NCBI GenBank assembly: GCA_036520615.1
Contig: DATDJI010000021.1
Span: 28,257-92,256 of the forward strand
Origin: CAMCXE01 sp036520615
GTDB taxonomy: Bacteria; Pseudomonadota; Gammaproteobacteria; Pseudomonadales; Cellvibrionaceae
Direction: 5' to 3'
DNA: 64,000 nucleotides
Shown in pieces: positions 7,150 through 15,095 of this stretch (position 1 is the stretch's first letter; each line of letters begins with the position of its first letter). The notes below the pieces were generated by a model. It saw only the letters and a program-made list of their open reading frames with translations. It was not told where the DNA came from and ran no database searches. The translations under genes were made by a program, and so were the position numbers.

Positions 7150-9142
7150 ATACGGTAATTTCGCGCTCATCATCGCCCTAACACTTGCGGTGTGTTTGGC
7201 CATAGTTCCTATGGTAGGTAGTTTTACCGGTCGAGTCTTATGGATGTCGGCTGCCCGACCTTTGGCCGTCGGGCAATTTGTTTTTACAGCAATTGCGTTT
7301 TGTGTGCTCGCCTACAGTTTTGTAGTGGGAGACTTTTCCGTCAAATACGTCGTCACTAATTCAAACAGCCTTTTACCTACGTATTATAAAATTAGCGCCG
7401 TCTGGGGTGGCCATGAGGGCTCGCTATTATTGTGGGCGCTGGTTTTATGTGCCTGGACTTTAGCTGTAGCTACATTTTCTAAGCAATTGCCCTTAGATGT
7501 TTTAGCAAGGGTGCTATCTGTAATGGGTGTTATCGGCATAGGATTTTTATCCTTCATGTTGATTACATCCAATCCATTTGCCCGTAATTTGCCGGGCGTG
7601 CCTAACGAAGGCGGTGATTTAAATCCGTTATTGCAAGATTTTGGTTTAATTATTCACCCGCCCATGTTGTATATGGGTTATGTGGGTTTTTCTGTAGTTT
7701 TTGCTTTCGCTATTGCAGCGCTTATTGGCGGTCGCCTGGATGCATCCTGGGCTAGATGGTCGCGCCCCTGGACAAATATGGCTTGGGCTTTTTTAACCGT
7801 TGGTATTGCTTTGGGCAGTTGGTGGGCATATTACGAACTAGGCTGGGGTGGATGGTGGTTTTGGGATCCAGTTGAAAACGCATCTTTTATGCCTTGGTTG
7901 GTGGGTACCGCTCTTATTCATTCGCTTGCAGTAACAGAAAAAAGAGGTGTTTTTAAGAGCTGGACAATTCTTTTAGCAATATTTGCATTTTCTTTGAGTT
8001 TATTAGGGACATTTTTGGTGCGATCTGGCGTATTGACGTCGGTGCATTCATTTGCTGCGGACCCAGCGCGCGGAACATTTGTTTTGGTGTTTTTAGGCTT
8101 AGTAGTAGGTTGCTCATTATTGCTTTATGCTTTTAGAGTGCCAGAATTTCGCTCGTTACCGACATACACCTGGCTGTCTCGAGAAACTTTTTTATTATTC
8201 AACAATATTGTTTTCGTAATGTCGGCCGTGTGTGTTTTATTCGGAACTCTATATCCAATATTGGCTGATTTTATTGCCGACGCTAAAATCTCAGTGGGCC
8301 CGCCCTGGTTTAATATTTTCTTTGCTCCTTTGATGTCGTTAATTGCCGCACTTTCTGGTATCGGCGTCTTTTTGAACTGGAAAAAAACGGATGCTAAAAA
8401 ATTGGCACCATTGATGATTACTGTTGGTTTAAGCGTATTGATTGGGTTATCGGCACCACTTTTGGGAGCGAAATATCACTGGGGTGCTGCATTGGTAGCT
8501 GCGCTGGGTTCCTGGGTCATTCTCTCCAACATAGCCCATGTGTTTATCAAATCCCGACAATCTCGCCAGGGGTTGCAATCGGGTATTCGCAAATTAAGCC
8601 TCAGTTATTGGGGAATGATAATTGCTCACGTAGGTTTTGCCTGTACGTTAATGGGGGCAGGCTTTGCGACAATTTATTCAGAGCAAAGAGACTTACGTTT
8701 GGCCTACCAGCAAAAAGTAAAAGTAGGCGGATATGAATTTGAATTAATTGATGTGGCCAATACTCGCGGACCCAATTATACCGCTGAGACTGGCGATATT
8801 CAGGTATATAAAAATTCCTCGCTCTATACTCGTTTGCATCCGGAAAACCGCCAATATTTATCAGGTGGTAATAAAATGACTGAGGCTGCCATCGACGCAG
8901 GCTTTACACGCGATTTGTATGTAGCGCTTGGGGAAAAATTGGATTCCAATGCATGGGCATTGAGAGTGCATTATAAGCCTTTCGTACGCTGGATTTGGTT
9001 GGGAGCATTATTAATGGCTTTTGGTGGTGTATTGGCAGTTATTGATAAACGCTACCGTTTAAAAGTGTCGCAAAAGCAGCAAGACGCTCTCGTGCCCATA
9101 GCTGATAAAGCTGCATATGGCCCTGCAAAGGAAACGGCATGA
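7139..9142 (+). CDS. ccmF: CcmF, cytochrome c heme lyase core subunit
   Basis: Large polytopic membrane protein (667 residues) that takes heme from CcmE and ligates it to the CxxCH motif of apocytochrome c. The WWD domain reads WGGWWFWDPVENASFMPWL around residues 237-255. Typical neighbouring motifs are VWGGHEGSLLLW near the N-terminus, HPPMLYMGYVG and LGTFLVRSGVLTSVHSFA. The length is close to the E. coli protein. Its start overlaps ccmE by 11 nt and its end overlaps ccmG by 4 nt (ATGA), so it is tightly coupled. In E. coli it works with CcmH, which is not encoded next to it here. Confidence 0.96.
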   Translation: MIPEYGNFALIIALTLAVCLAIVPMVGSFTGRVLWMSAARPLAVGQFVFTAIAFCVLAYSFVVGDFSVKYVVTNSNSLLPTYYKISAVWGGHEGSLLLWALVLCAWTLAVATFSKQLPLDVLARVLSVMGVIGIGFLSFMLITSNPFARNLPGVPNEGGDLNPLLQDFGLIIHPPMLYMGYVGFSVVFAFAIAALIGGRLDASWARWSRPWTNMAWAFLTVGIALGSWWAYYELGWGGWWFWDPVENASFMPWLVGTALIHSLAVTEKRGVFKSWTILLAIFAFSLSLLGTFLVRSGVLTSVHSFAADPARGTFVLVFLGLVVGCSLLLYAFRVPEFRSLPTYTWLSRETFLLFNNIVFVMSAVCVLFGTLYPILADFIADAKISVGPPWFNIFFAPLMSLIAALSGIGVFLNWKKTDAKKLAPLMITVGLSVLIGLSAPLLGAKYHWGAALVAALGSWVILSNIAHVFIKSRQSRQGLQSGIRKLSLSYWGMIIAHVGFACTLMGAGFATIYSEQRDLRLAYQQKVKVGGYEFELIDVANTRGPNYTAETGDIQVYKNSSLYTRLHPENRQYLSGGNKMTEAAIDAGFTRDLYVALGEKLDSNAWALRVHYKPFVRWIWLGALLMAFGGVLAVIDKRYRLKVSQKQQDALVPIADKAAYGPAKETA

Positions 9143-9660
9143 AGCGACTCCGTCTTTTTATTCCGTTAATTGTTTTCATATTCCTTTCAGCATTACTTTA
9201 TTGGGGAATGTCGCGTAATCCTGACGATTTACCCTCGGTTCTTATAGGTAAAACTCTGCCGGAATTTTCGTTACCTACTTTAGACAATCCAAATCAGCGA
9301 GTAACAAAAGCCGATTTAATCGGGACACCGTTTATTTTGAACGTTTGGGCGAGCTGGTGCCCAACGTGTAAGGATGAGCATCCATTTTTAAATAAATTGT
9401 CCTCAATGGGTGTGAAAATTGTTGGCATCAATTACAAAGACGACCCAAACGCTGCAAAAGCAATTCTAGAACAATTGCATGACCCGTATAGTATTAATGT
9501 TCTCGATCAAGATGGAAAACTTGGCATTGATTTGGGTGTATATGGAGCTCCCGAGTCATTTATTATTGATGCTAACGGGATGATCATAGATAAAGTAGTG
9601 GGAGCCATTGACGAGCAAATTTGGCAAAAGCAAGTCGCAAAACATTTTTTTGTGCGCTAA
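9139..9660 (+). CDS. ccmG: CcmG/DsbE, thiol:disulfide oxidoreductase of cytochrome c maturation
   Basis: Membrane-anchored periplasmic thioredoxin-like protein that reduces the CxxCH cysteines of apocytochrome c before heme attachment. The N-terminal anchor covers residues ~5-23. The active site is NVWASWCPTCKDEHP with Cys74 and Cys77, and the cis-proline region reads YGAPESFIID. Its 173 residues match the family. It overlaps ccmF by 4 nt. The usual next genes, ccmH and ccmI, are replaced by an unrelated exported protein whose ATG overlaps this stop codon by one base. Confidence 0.95.
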   Translation: MKRLRLFIPLIVFIFLSALLYWGMSRNPDDLPSVLIGKTLPEFSLPTLDNPNQRVTKADLIGTPFILNVWASWCPTCKDEHPFLNKLSSMGVKIVGINYKDDPNAAKAILEQLHDPYSINVLDQDGKLGIDLGVYGAPESFIIDANGMIIDKVVGAIDEQIWQKQVAKHFFVR

Positions 9661-10169
9661 TGATTATGTGTTTGTTAAGGCAATTGTTTTTTTTGTGTGT
9701 TGGGACTATATCTCTCACGAGCATGCCGGCCGCTGCTGATAGCTCAGTGCAAATTGGGCCCGGACTTAGCGTTTTAACTCAGATTCAAGGCTCCTGGAGC
9801 AATACTTGTCACCGGGCGGGCTTAAAAGCGAGCGAGGGATTTCGGCAAGATTATTTAAATATTAGTTTTACACATTTTGAATTTGTCGCAAAAATCTATG
9901 CTGATGATGGCTGTGTAAAGATCTTGACTCAATGGCCTGCTAAATTTCGCTTTTCTTTAGGGGGGATGGTTTTACTGGCAAATCAAGAAAAAGCCTTTCT
10001 TTTGAATCTTGAAAAAGAATCTGATCCAGCCAACGCTTGGTCGTTATCAAACAATAATATTCTGCATTATAAATCGGGGCGCTTGTCGCTGGGTCGCGAA
10101 AGTCTATTGGGGGCAAGCACTGATAGGCTCACATCACTTGATAAAGAACAGTCTTTTAGCCGTCGTTAA
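9660..10169 (+). CDS. Unknown exported protein, translationally coupled to ccmG
   Basis: I do not recognise this protein. The 169-residue product starts with a hydrophobic signal sequence (about residues 1-25, ending SMPAAADS), so it should be periplasmic or outer-membrane associated. The mature part resembles small beta-rich lipocalin-like proteins in pattern: QGSWSNTCH near the start, then alternating strands, then YADDGCVKI. The two cysteines (TCH and GCV) could form a disulfide. It begins at ATG 9660, overlapping the ccmG stop (TAATG), and aguA follows 5 nt after its stop. It is not CcmH: there is no LRCxxC motif. A role in heme or disulfide handling is only a guess from position. Confidence 0.75.
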   Translation: MIMCLLRQLFFLCVGTISLTSMPAAADSSVQIGPGLSVLTQIQGSWSNTCHRAGLKASEGFRQDYLNISFTHFEFVAKIYADDGCVKILTQWPAKFRFSLGGMVLLANQEKAFLLNLEKESDPANAWSLSNNNILHYKSGRLSLGRESLLGASTDRLTSLDKEQSFSRR

Positions 10170-10174
10170 TTTCT

Positions 10175-11191
10175 ATGAAAAAATCATTTCTCCTGCCCGA
10201 ATGGGCGCACACTCGTGCAATCACTGTCGCCTGGCCGTTTCCGTCGAGCGATTGGAGTGGCAATTTAATTCAGGCTCAAGCCTGTTACGCCGATATGGTG
10301 ACTGCATTTGCTCAGGTGGTCCCTGTTTGGCTACTAGTTCATCCCAGTGTAAATTTAATTACGGTAAAAACTGCCTTAATGCAGCGAAATGCAGATTTAG
10401 AGCGTGTGCAACTTATCGATACAATTGTCTATAACGATACCTGGTTGCGCGATTACGGACCTTTATCCTGCAGTGAAGGCTACATTAAATTTGAATTTAA
10501 TGGCTGGGGTGGTAAGTACGCGGCGCCGGATGATAACCGAGTCGCACTGTATTTAGCGCAATTGCTAGGACAAAATCCTAACTGCTGCCCGTTAGTCTGT
10601 GAGGGTGGTGGTTTAGAATCGAATGGAAAAATTCTATTGGTTAATCAGGATTGTATTGTCGATGACGCTCGCAATTTGGCGGTGACAAAACAGGAAATGG
10701 AGCTTGCGCTGCGCGAATGGTTGGGGGTTGAAGCTGTTGAATGGCTACACAATATTCAATTAACGGGCGATGATACGGACGGCCATATTGATACGATTGC
10801 TCGGTTTGTCAGTGAGTCTCGCATCGTATATTCGGGGCTGAATTCAGATCATGTTGACGCACAGTCGTTGGAGCGGCTACATCAGCAATTAACCGAAATA
10901 GCAGCGCGCAGAAACTGGCAATTATTTTCTTTGCCCACTCCGAGTTATTGCAGCTTGTTAGATAGCCGTGCGTTGCCCGCCACCTACGCGAATTTTTTAA
11001 TATGTAATCATCATTTATTTGTACCTGTATATGGCTTACCTGAAGATGAGGTTGCGTTGAAAATATTAGGCGATGCTTGCCCGGAGTACACGCTAATACC
11101 TGTGCGTTGTGAGGCTTTGTTAGAGCAGCATGGCAGCCTTCATTGCGCCACGATGCAAATTATCGATTTAAATAATCCTGGGAGATTTTAA
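10175..11191 (+). CDS. aguA: Agmatine deiminase
   Basis: Converts agmatine to N-carbamoylputrescine and ammonia, the first step of the arginine decarboxylase route to putrescine. It belongs to the peptidylarginine deiminase (PAD_porph) superfamily. Visible motifs are MPxEW-like LLPEWAHTRAITVAWP at the N-terminus, DTWLRDYGP, EGGGLESNG, TGDDTDGHIDTIARF and the C-terminal catalytic SLHCATMQ with Cys324. At 338 residues it is a little shorter than the usual ~365. It is directly followed by aguB with no gap, which secures the pathway assignment. Confidence 0.92.
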   Translation: MKKSFLLPEWAHTRAITVAWPFPSSDWSGNLIQAQACYADMVTAFAQVVPVWLLVHPSVNLITVKTALMQRNADLERVQLIDTIVYNDTWLRDYGPLSCSEGYIKFEFNGWGGKYAAPDDNRVALYLAQLLGQNPNCCPLVCEGGGLESNGKILLVNQDCIVDDARNLAVTKQEMELALREWLGVEAVEWLHNIQLTGDDTDGHIDTIARFVSESRIVYSGLNSDHVDAQSLERLHQQLTEIAARRNWQLFSLPTPSYCSLLDSRALPATYANFLICNHHLFVPVYGLPEDEVALKILGDACPEYTLIPVRCEALLEQHGSLHCATMQIIDLNNPGRF

Positions 11192-12109
11192 ATGGCGAAC
11201 GCAAATTTTATCGCCGCAGTTCTTCAGCAGGCGATTGAGGGTAACGATAAAGTTGCCAATCTTGATAAAACTGAAATGTTAATACGCGATGCCGTAGAAA
11301 AAGGCGCAGAGCTGATTGTTTTGCAGGAGCTTCATGCCACTCAATACTTTTGCCAAGAAGAAAATACCGACTGTTTTGATATGGCAGAATCGCTTGAGGG
11401 GTACACCTACACACGCTGCGCGCAATTGGCCGAAGAGCTGGATATAGTTCTGGTTATTTCACAATTTGAACGCCGAGCAGCGGGTATTTACCACAATACT
11501 GCCCAAGTAATAGATGGCGTAGAAGGTCGCGTAGGTATTTTTCGCAAAATGCATATTCCGGACGACCCGGGATTTTATGAAAAATTTTATTTTACACCTG
11601 GTGACGCCGACGGAGAACTGGCAGGCTTTAAGCCTGTGCAAACGCGGCTGGGCAGTTTGGGAGTATTAGTCTGTTGGGATCAGTGGTATCCCGAAGCTGC
11701 GCGCTTAATGGCACTTGCCGGTGCCGATGTATTGATTTACCCGACGGCCATCGGCTGGAATCCAGATGATTCAGAGGCTGAGCAAGAGCGTCAGCGAGAC
11801 GCCTGGGTAACAATTCAACGATCTCATGCCGTCGCCAATGGCATTCCCGTTTTAGTAGCAAATCGCACGGGTTTTGAAGATTCACCAGTGGGAGCTTCCG
11901 GGATAGAATTTTGGGGGACCAGTTTTATTTGTGGACCACAGGGAGAGTTTCTCGTATTAGCTGACTCTGAAAGCCAGGGAATTTTTTGTGCAGAAATCAG
12001 CCTTCAGCAGTCGGAAAAAGTGCGGCGTATCTGGCCTTATTTTCGGGATCGAAGAGTTGACGCCTACGCTGGACTTACGCGTCGATGGTTGGGCGATAAA
12101 TCCTTTTAA
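11192..12109 (+). CDS. aguB: N-carbamoylputrescine amidase
   Basis: Nitrilase-superfamily enzyme that hydrolyses N-carbamoylputrescine to putrescine, CO2 and ammonia. The Glu-Lys-Cys triad is Glu46 (VLQELHA), Lys119 (FRKMHIPDD) and Cys161 (VLVCWDQWYPEAARL). The 305-residue length is typical. The ATG immediately follows the aguA stop, with GGGAGA ribosome-binding sequence inside the end of aguA. Together aguA and aguB form a complete agmatine-to-putrescine module. The agmatine-producing SpeA is not in the window. Confidence 0.95.
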   Translation: MANANFIAAVLQQAIEGNDKVANLDKTEMLIRDAVEKGAELIVLQELHATQYFCQEENTDCFDMAESLEGYTYTRCAQLAEELDIVLVISQFERRAAGIYHNTAQVIDGVEGRVGIFRKMHIPDDPGFYEKFYFTPGDADGELAGFKPVQTRLGSLGVLVCWDQWYPEAARLMALAGADVLIYPTAIGWNPDDSEAEQERQRDAWVTIQRSHAVANGIPVLVANRTGFEDSPVGASGIEFWGTSFICGPQGEFLVLADSESQGIFCAEISLQQSEKVRRIWPYFRDRRVDAYAGLTRRWLGDKSF

Positions 12110-12264
12110 GAATTATACGTTCCAGTAGTTGCATAATTTTCTCTGCAGGCATTTTCTTACCTACACTCAAAGATTTTAGCTGCGCCGCAGCATGAGTGTG
12201 CTAGTATCTTCTTAAGGTGCACCTATCCGGGTGTATTTGTGCGGTTTGGCTTAAGGGGATTTTT

Positions 12265-13566
12265 ATGTTGTATTACGCCTACGAACTCAATCACGCAGCA
12301 TTAGCTCCTTTGAGGGAAGCGGCAGGTTTTGGTAAAAAATTATTAGAATCGCCGTTTAATCCTTTTGCGCAAACCGTCGGTGGGCGCACAGTGTCAGCAG
12401 CATTCGACCTTTTTGAATCTATGACGCGCCGTTACGGCAAGCCACTTTGGCGTCTTACCGAGACAACGGTAAACGGATTTCCCGTCGGGATTAAAGATCG
12501 CGCGATTTGGCAGCGGCCCTTTTGCCAATTAATTCATTTTGAACGCGATAAAAATGCTTTATTACAAGCAAGGGGGAAGGTACAGGTTGACCCTCGAGTA
12601 CTTATTATCGCGCCTCTCTCCGGCCACTATGCCACCTTATTACGCCGCACCGTCGAATCATTTTTACCAGACCATGAAGTTTTTGTATCTGATTGGACCG
12701 ATGCGCGTGAGGTGCCTGTCATCAATGGCAAGTTCGATTTAAATGATTACATCGATTACGTCATTGATATGCTTCATTTTATAGGGCCCAATGCTCATGT
12801 TGTGGGTATTTGTCAGCCTGGCCCGCCAGTGTTGGCTGCGATTTCACTGATGGCCGAAGTAGAAGATCCTGATCTGCCAGCAACTATGACATTTATGGGG
12901 TCGCCAATTGATCCGCGCGAATCGCCCACCGTACCCAATAAAATTGCGATGGAGCGATCTTATGATTGGTTTAAAGATAATGCGATTTATACCGTACCCT
13001 TTCCTAATCCAGGTGTAATGCGCCGGGTTTACCCTGGGTTTTTACAACTGGGCGGGTTTATATCGATGAACCAGGAGCGGCACGTCACAGCCCATAAAGA
13101 CTATTTTAGCCACCTAGTTGAAGGCGATTGTGATAGCGTCCATAAACACCGTGAGTTTTACGATGAATATTTAGCGGTGTTGGATTTGACCGCTGAGTTT
13201 TATCTGCAGACAATCCGTGACGTCTTCCAGGAATTTAAATTACCTAAACACGAATTAATGCACCGCGGGCGTTTGGTGCGGCCTGATGCGATTAAAACTG
13301 TGGCATTAATGACTGTAGAGGGTGAGAACGATGATATTTCGGGCATTGGTCAAACTCAGGCTGCACATGACTTGTGTTCGAGTATTCCTCAATCAATGAA
13401 AATAGATTATATCCAGCCAGGAGTAGGTCATTATGGCGTCTTCAGTGGTACTCGTTATCGCACAGAAATTCAGCCCCGCATGCGCGAATTTTTTCTAAAT
13501 TATTTTAGTCGCGACAAGGAAACTGCTTTTCAGCTGGAAAATTCACATTTAATTCATAGCGCCTAG
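12265..13566 (+). CDS. phaZ: Intracellular polyhydroxyalkanoate depolymerase (PhaZ, Cys-type)
   Basis: Probably mobilises intracellular poly-3-hydroxybutyrate granules. The 433-residue alpha/beta-hydrolase-like protein has the Cys-containing lipase box VGICQPGPP, with Cys183. This is the same residue number as the known nucleophile of Ralstonia PhaZa1. Other family segments are APLSGHYATLLR, VFVSDWTDAREVP and VGHYGVFSGTRYR with the expected His. I start at ATG 12265, preceded by AAGGGGA; an ATG at 12217 adds 16 residues not seen in the family. No phaC synthase or phasin gene is nearby. Confidence 0.92.
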   Translation: MLYYAYELNHAALAPLREAAGFGKKLLESPFNPFAQTVGGRTVSAAFDLFESMTRRYGKPLWRLTETTVNGFPVGIKDRAIWQRPFCQLIHFERDKNALLQARGKVQVDPRVLIIAPLSGHYATLLRRTVESFLPDHEVFVSDWTDAREVPVINGKFDLNDYIDYVIDMLHFIGPNAHVVGICQPGPPVLAAISLMAEVEDPDLPATMTFMGSPIDPRESPTVPNKIAMERSYDWFKDNAIYTVPFPNPGVMRRVYPGFLQLGGFISMNQERHVTAHKDYFSHLVEGDCDSVHKHREFYDEYLAVLDLTAEFYLQTIRDVFQEFKLPKHELMHRGRLVRPDAIKTVALMTVEGENDDISGIGQTQAAHDLCSSIPQSMKIDYIQPGVGHYGVFSGTRYRTEIQPRMREFFLNYFSRDKETAFQLENSHLIHSA

Positions 13567-13587
13567 TGTAATTTAAACACCCAAAAA

Positions 13588-13601
13588 TTGATAAGTATCA
13601 A
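13588..13601 (+). promoter_or_regulatory. Perfect FNR/ANR-type operator
   Basis: TTGAT-AAGT-ATCAA exactly matches the FNR/ANR consensus TTGAT-N4-ATCAA. A -10-like TATACT lies at 13623-13628. This would put the start site near 13635 and the box centre near -41, the class II activation position. The next gene rightward is the CcoM-like ORF, so oxygen-dependent control is likely. Confidence 0.75.
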
Positions 13602-13614
13602 ACCCTTCTTTGCC

Positions 13615-13646
13615 TCGGCTCCTATACTAAAAGTGTAAGGAGCCGA
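13615..13646 (+). other. Long inverted repeat overlapping the putative FNR-dependent promoter
   Basis: TCGGCTCCT (13615-13623) is repeated inverted as AGGAGCCGA (13638-13646). The inner bases (ATACT and AGTGT) also pair almost completely around an AAA loop. There is no T-run, so it is not a simple intrinsic terminator. It may end phaZ transcripts, act at the promoter as an operator, or shape the 5' end of the next RNA. Confidence 0.6.
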
Positions 13647-13880
13647 CCATCTATAAAGTACAAGCAATATAAATAAACCCGGTATAAATGCTTAAATTGC
13701 GTGTAAATTTTCGCCGTACTTGGGTATTTAGATTATCGCTTACTTGGGTTGTGCTGCTCTACATCGATTATTAATAAGTGTTTCCTCTGCCGTCCGTGTG
13801 GCCGCCGCTTGATCGGACTTAGTTAATGCGGTGGGTGCGAATAAAAATTTGAATAGTGTTGCTGGCATATTGGGGGTTGT

Positions 13881-14012
13881 ATGTATCTAGATAGCGTGGT
13901 GCTTTCCGGGATTGCTATTTTGGTTTTAACCTGTTTGTTTTTGGGCGGTGTTGGCTGGTATGTGCGACAACAAATAATTGAAGATGCTAAATTGGAAAAT
14001 CAACATTCATAG
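13881..14012 (+). CDS. ccoM: CcoM-like small subunit of cbb3 cytochrome oxidase (43 aa)
   Basis: A 43-residue single-span membrane peptide starting MYLDSVVLSGIAILVL and ending in a polar tail. The M-[FY]-x-D-x-VV-x-[AS]-G start and one hydrophobic helix (about residues 8-28) match, from memory, the small CcoM subunit found with Pseudomonas stutzeri cbb3 oxidase, which assists complex assembly and stability. GGGGG at about 13872-13876 gives a good ribosome-binding site. The perfect FNR/ANR box upstream supports a low-oxygen respiratory role. The other cbb3 genes are not in this window. The 5' leader would be about 245 nt if the predicted promoter is used. Confidence 0.65.
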   Translation: MYLDSVVLSGIAILVLTCLFLGGVGWYVRQQIIEDAKLENQHS

Positions 14013-14569
14013 TGTTGGTGTGTTCAGGCAAACAGTTTATTGTCCAACATCGCCTTCGGCTATTATGCAAATACAGGCAATCTAACGGAATGCATAGCTA
14101 CGATGTCAAATGATCCAAATACTTAAATAATGTAATTTTTTGGATTTCCCGAGCGTATTGATATCTGAGCTTGGGCATGCAAATCTTTAAAGACGGTTCT
14201 GATTGCATTAAAAGTGGTCTATTCGTCATTCAGCTGTAGTTCTCTACGTAATCTGCAACCGTAGAACTATGATGTAAAAAAGCCCATACGATCACGTTCA
14301 CCCATTTTATCGAGCCACACACCTAATGTGCCGTTGGTAACGTTTTTAATAGTCGTTAGTTTTGTCTAAAAGCGTTCGGCATTTTCTTTTTACCTGATTC
14401 CACCAACCTATTTATTTTTCTCCCGCTAAGCGTTATGGACTGCGTCCGACAGAGTAGTGTGCGCATGTGATCGCAGCATTGATAACTATTCTTCGGCGCA
14501 AAGCGGTTCGCCTTTGCCGCCCCCTCTGGTAGAATCGCCCCCTTTCCAACACGGGGTGACTGCAACACG
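14013..14569. other. Non-coding stretch between ccoM-like gene and cvpA
   Basis: No supported gene; the two short reverse-strand ORFs around 14356-14615 lack any recognisable feature and run into cvpA. Near the right end an imperfect inverted repeat (about 14492-14519) precedes a -10-like TAGAAT (14530-14535), a possible cvpA-purF promoter. The repeat is not a good PurR-box match. Confidence 0.4.
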
Positions 14570-15067
14570 ATGATCTGGGTGGATTGGGCAATTCTCGGCA
14601 TCTTTGCTTTATCAAGTCTGATAGGCCTAGTACGCGGCCTGGTAAAAGAGGCTATGTCCCTTGTGGTCTGGGTTTTAGCGCTATTTGTGGCGTCACATTT
14701 TAAGACCCAGGCAGCTGTTGTATTAGAACCTTACATCCAAACTCCTTCTCTGCGTGAAATGGCCGCGTTTGGCGGGCTGTTTGCCGCCACCTTGTTTATC
14801 GGCGCTTTAGTAAATTTTTTATTAGGGCAGATTGTTAAGATGACCGGCCTTAGCGGCACTGATCGTCTCCTAGGAGCTCTATTTGGTGCTGGCCGGGGTT
14901 TTTTGGTCGTGATGGCTATTATTATTTTTCTGCCGCCCGTTATCCCCATTGATAAAGACAATTGGTGGCACCAGTCTCGGCTTATTCCTGAATTTCATGC
15001 TTTTGAAGACAGCGCTCGCGCTATCTTTAGTCAGATGGCGCAAGCCTATCACCGTATCAGGTCGTAA
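14570..15067 (+). CDS. cvpA: CvpA family membrane protein
   Basis: A 165-residue inner-membrane protein with about four hydrophobic helices, starting MIWVDWAILGIFALSSLIGLV. It shows CvpA signatures VRGLVKEAMSL near the first loop and GTDRLLGALFGAGRGFLVV in the fourth helix. CvpA was named for colicin V export but its broader role is envelope-related and unclear. It lies 28 bp before purF, the conserved gammaproteobacterial arrangement, and is probably co-transcribed with it. Confidence 0.92.
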   Translation: MIWVDWAILGIFALSSLIGLVRGLVKEAMSLVVWVLALFVASHFKTQAAVVLEPYIQTPSLREMAAFGGLFAATLFIGALVNFLLGQIVKMTGLSGTDRLLGALFGAGRGFLVVMAIIIFLPPVIPIDKDNWWHQSRLIPEFHAFEDSARAIFSQMAQAYHRIRS

Positions 15068-15095
15068 TTTCTAGACTGTCTTTTGAGGTTATTTT

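Noticed and set aside
14492..14519. Inverted repeat before cvpA-purF as a PurR operator
   Set aside because: It shares the GCAAA core but does not match ACGCAAACGTTTGCGT well enough.
14356..14615. Two overlapping reverse ORFs upstream of cvpA
   Set aside because: They overlap the cvpA start and encode low-complexity or basic sequence without features.
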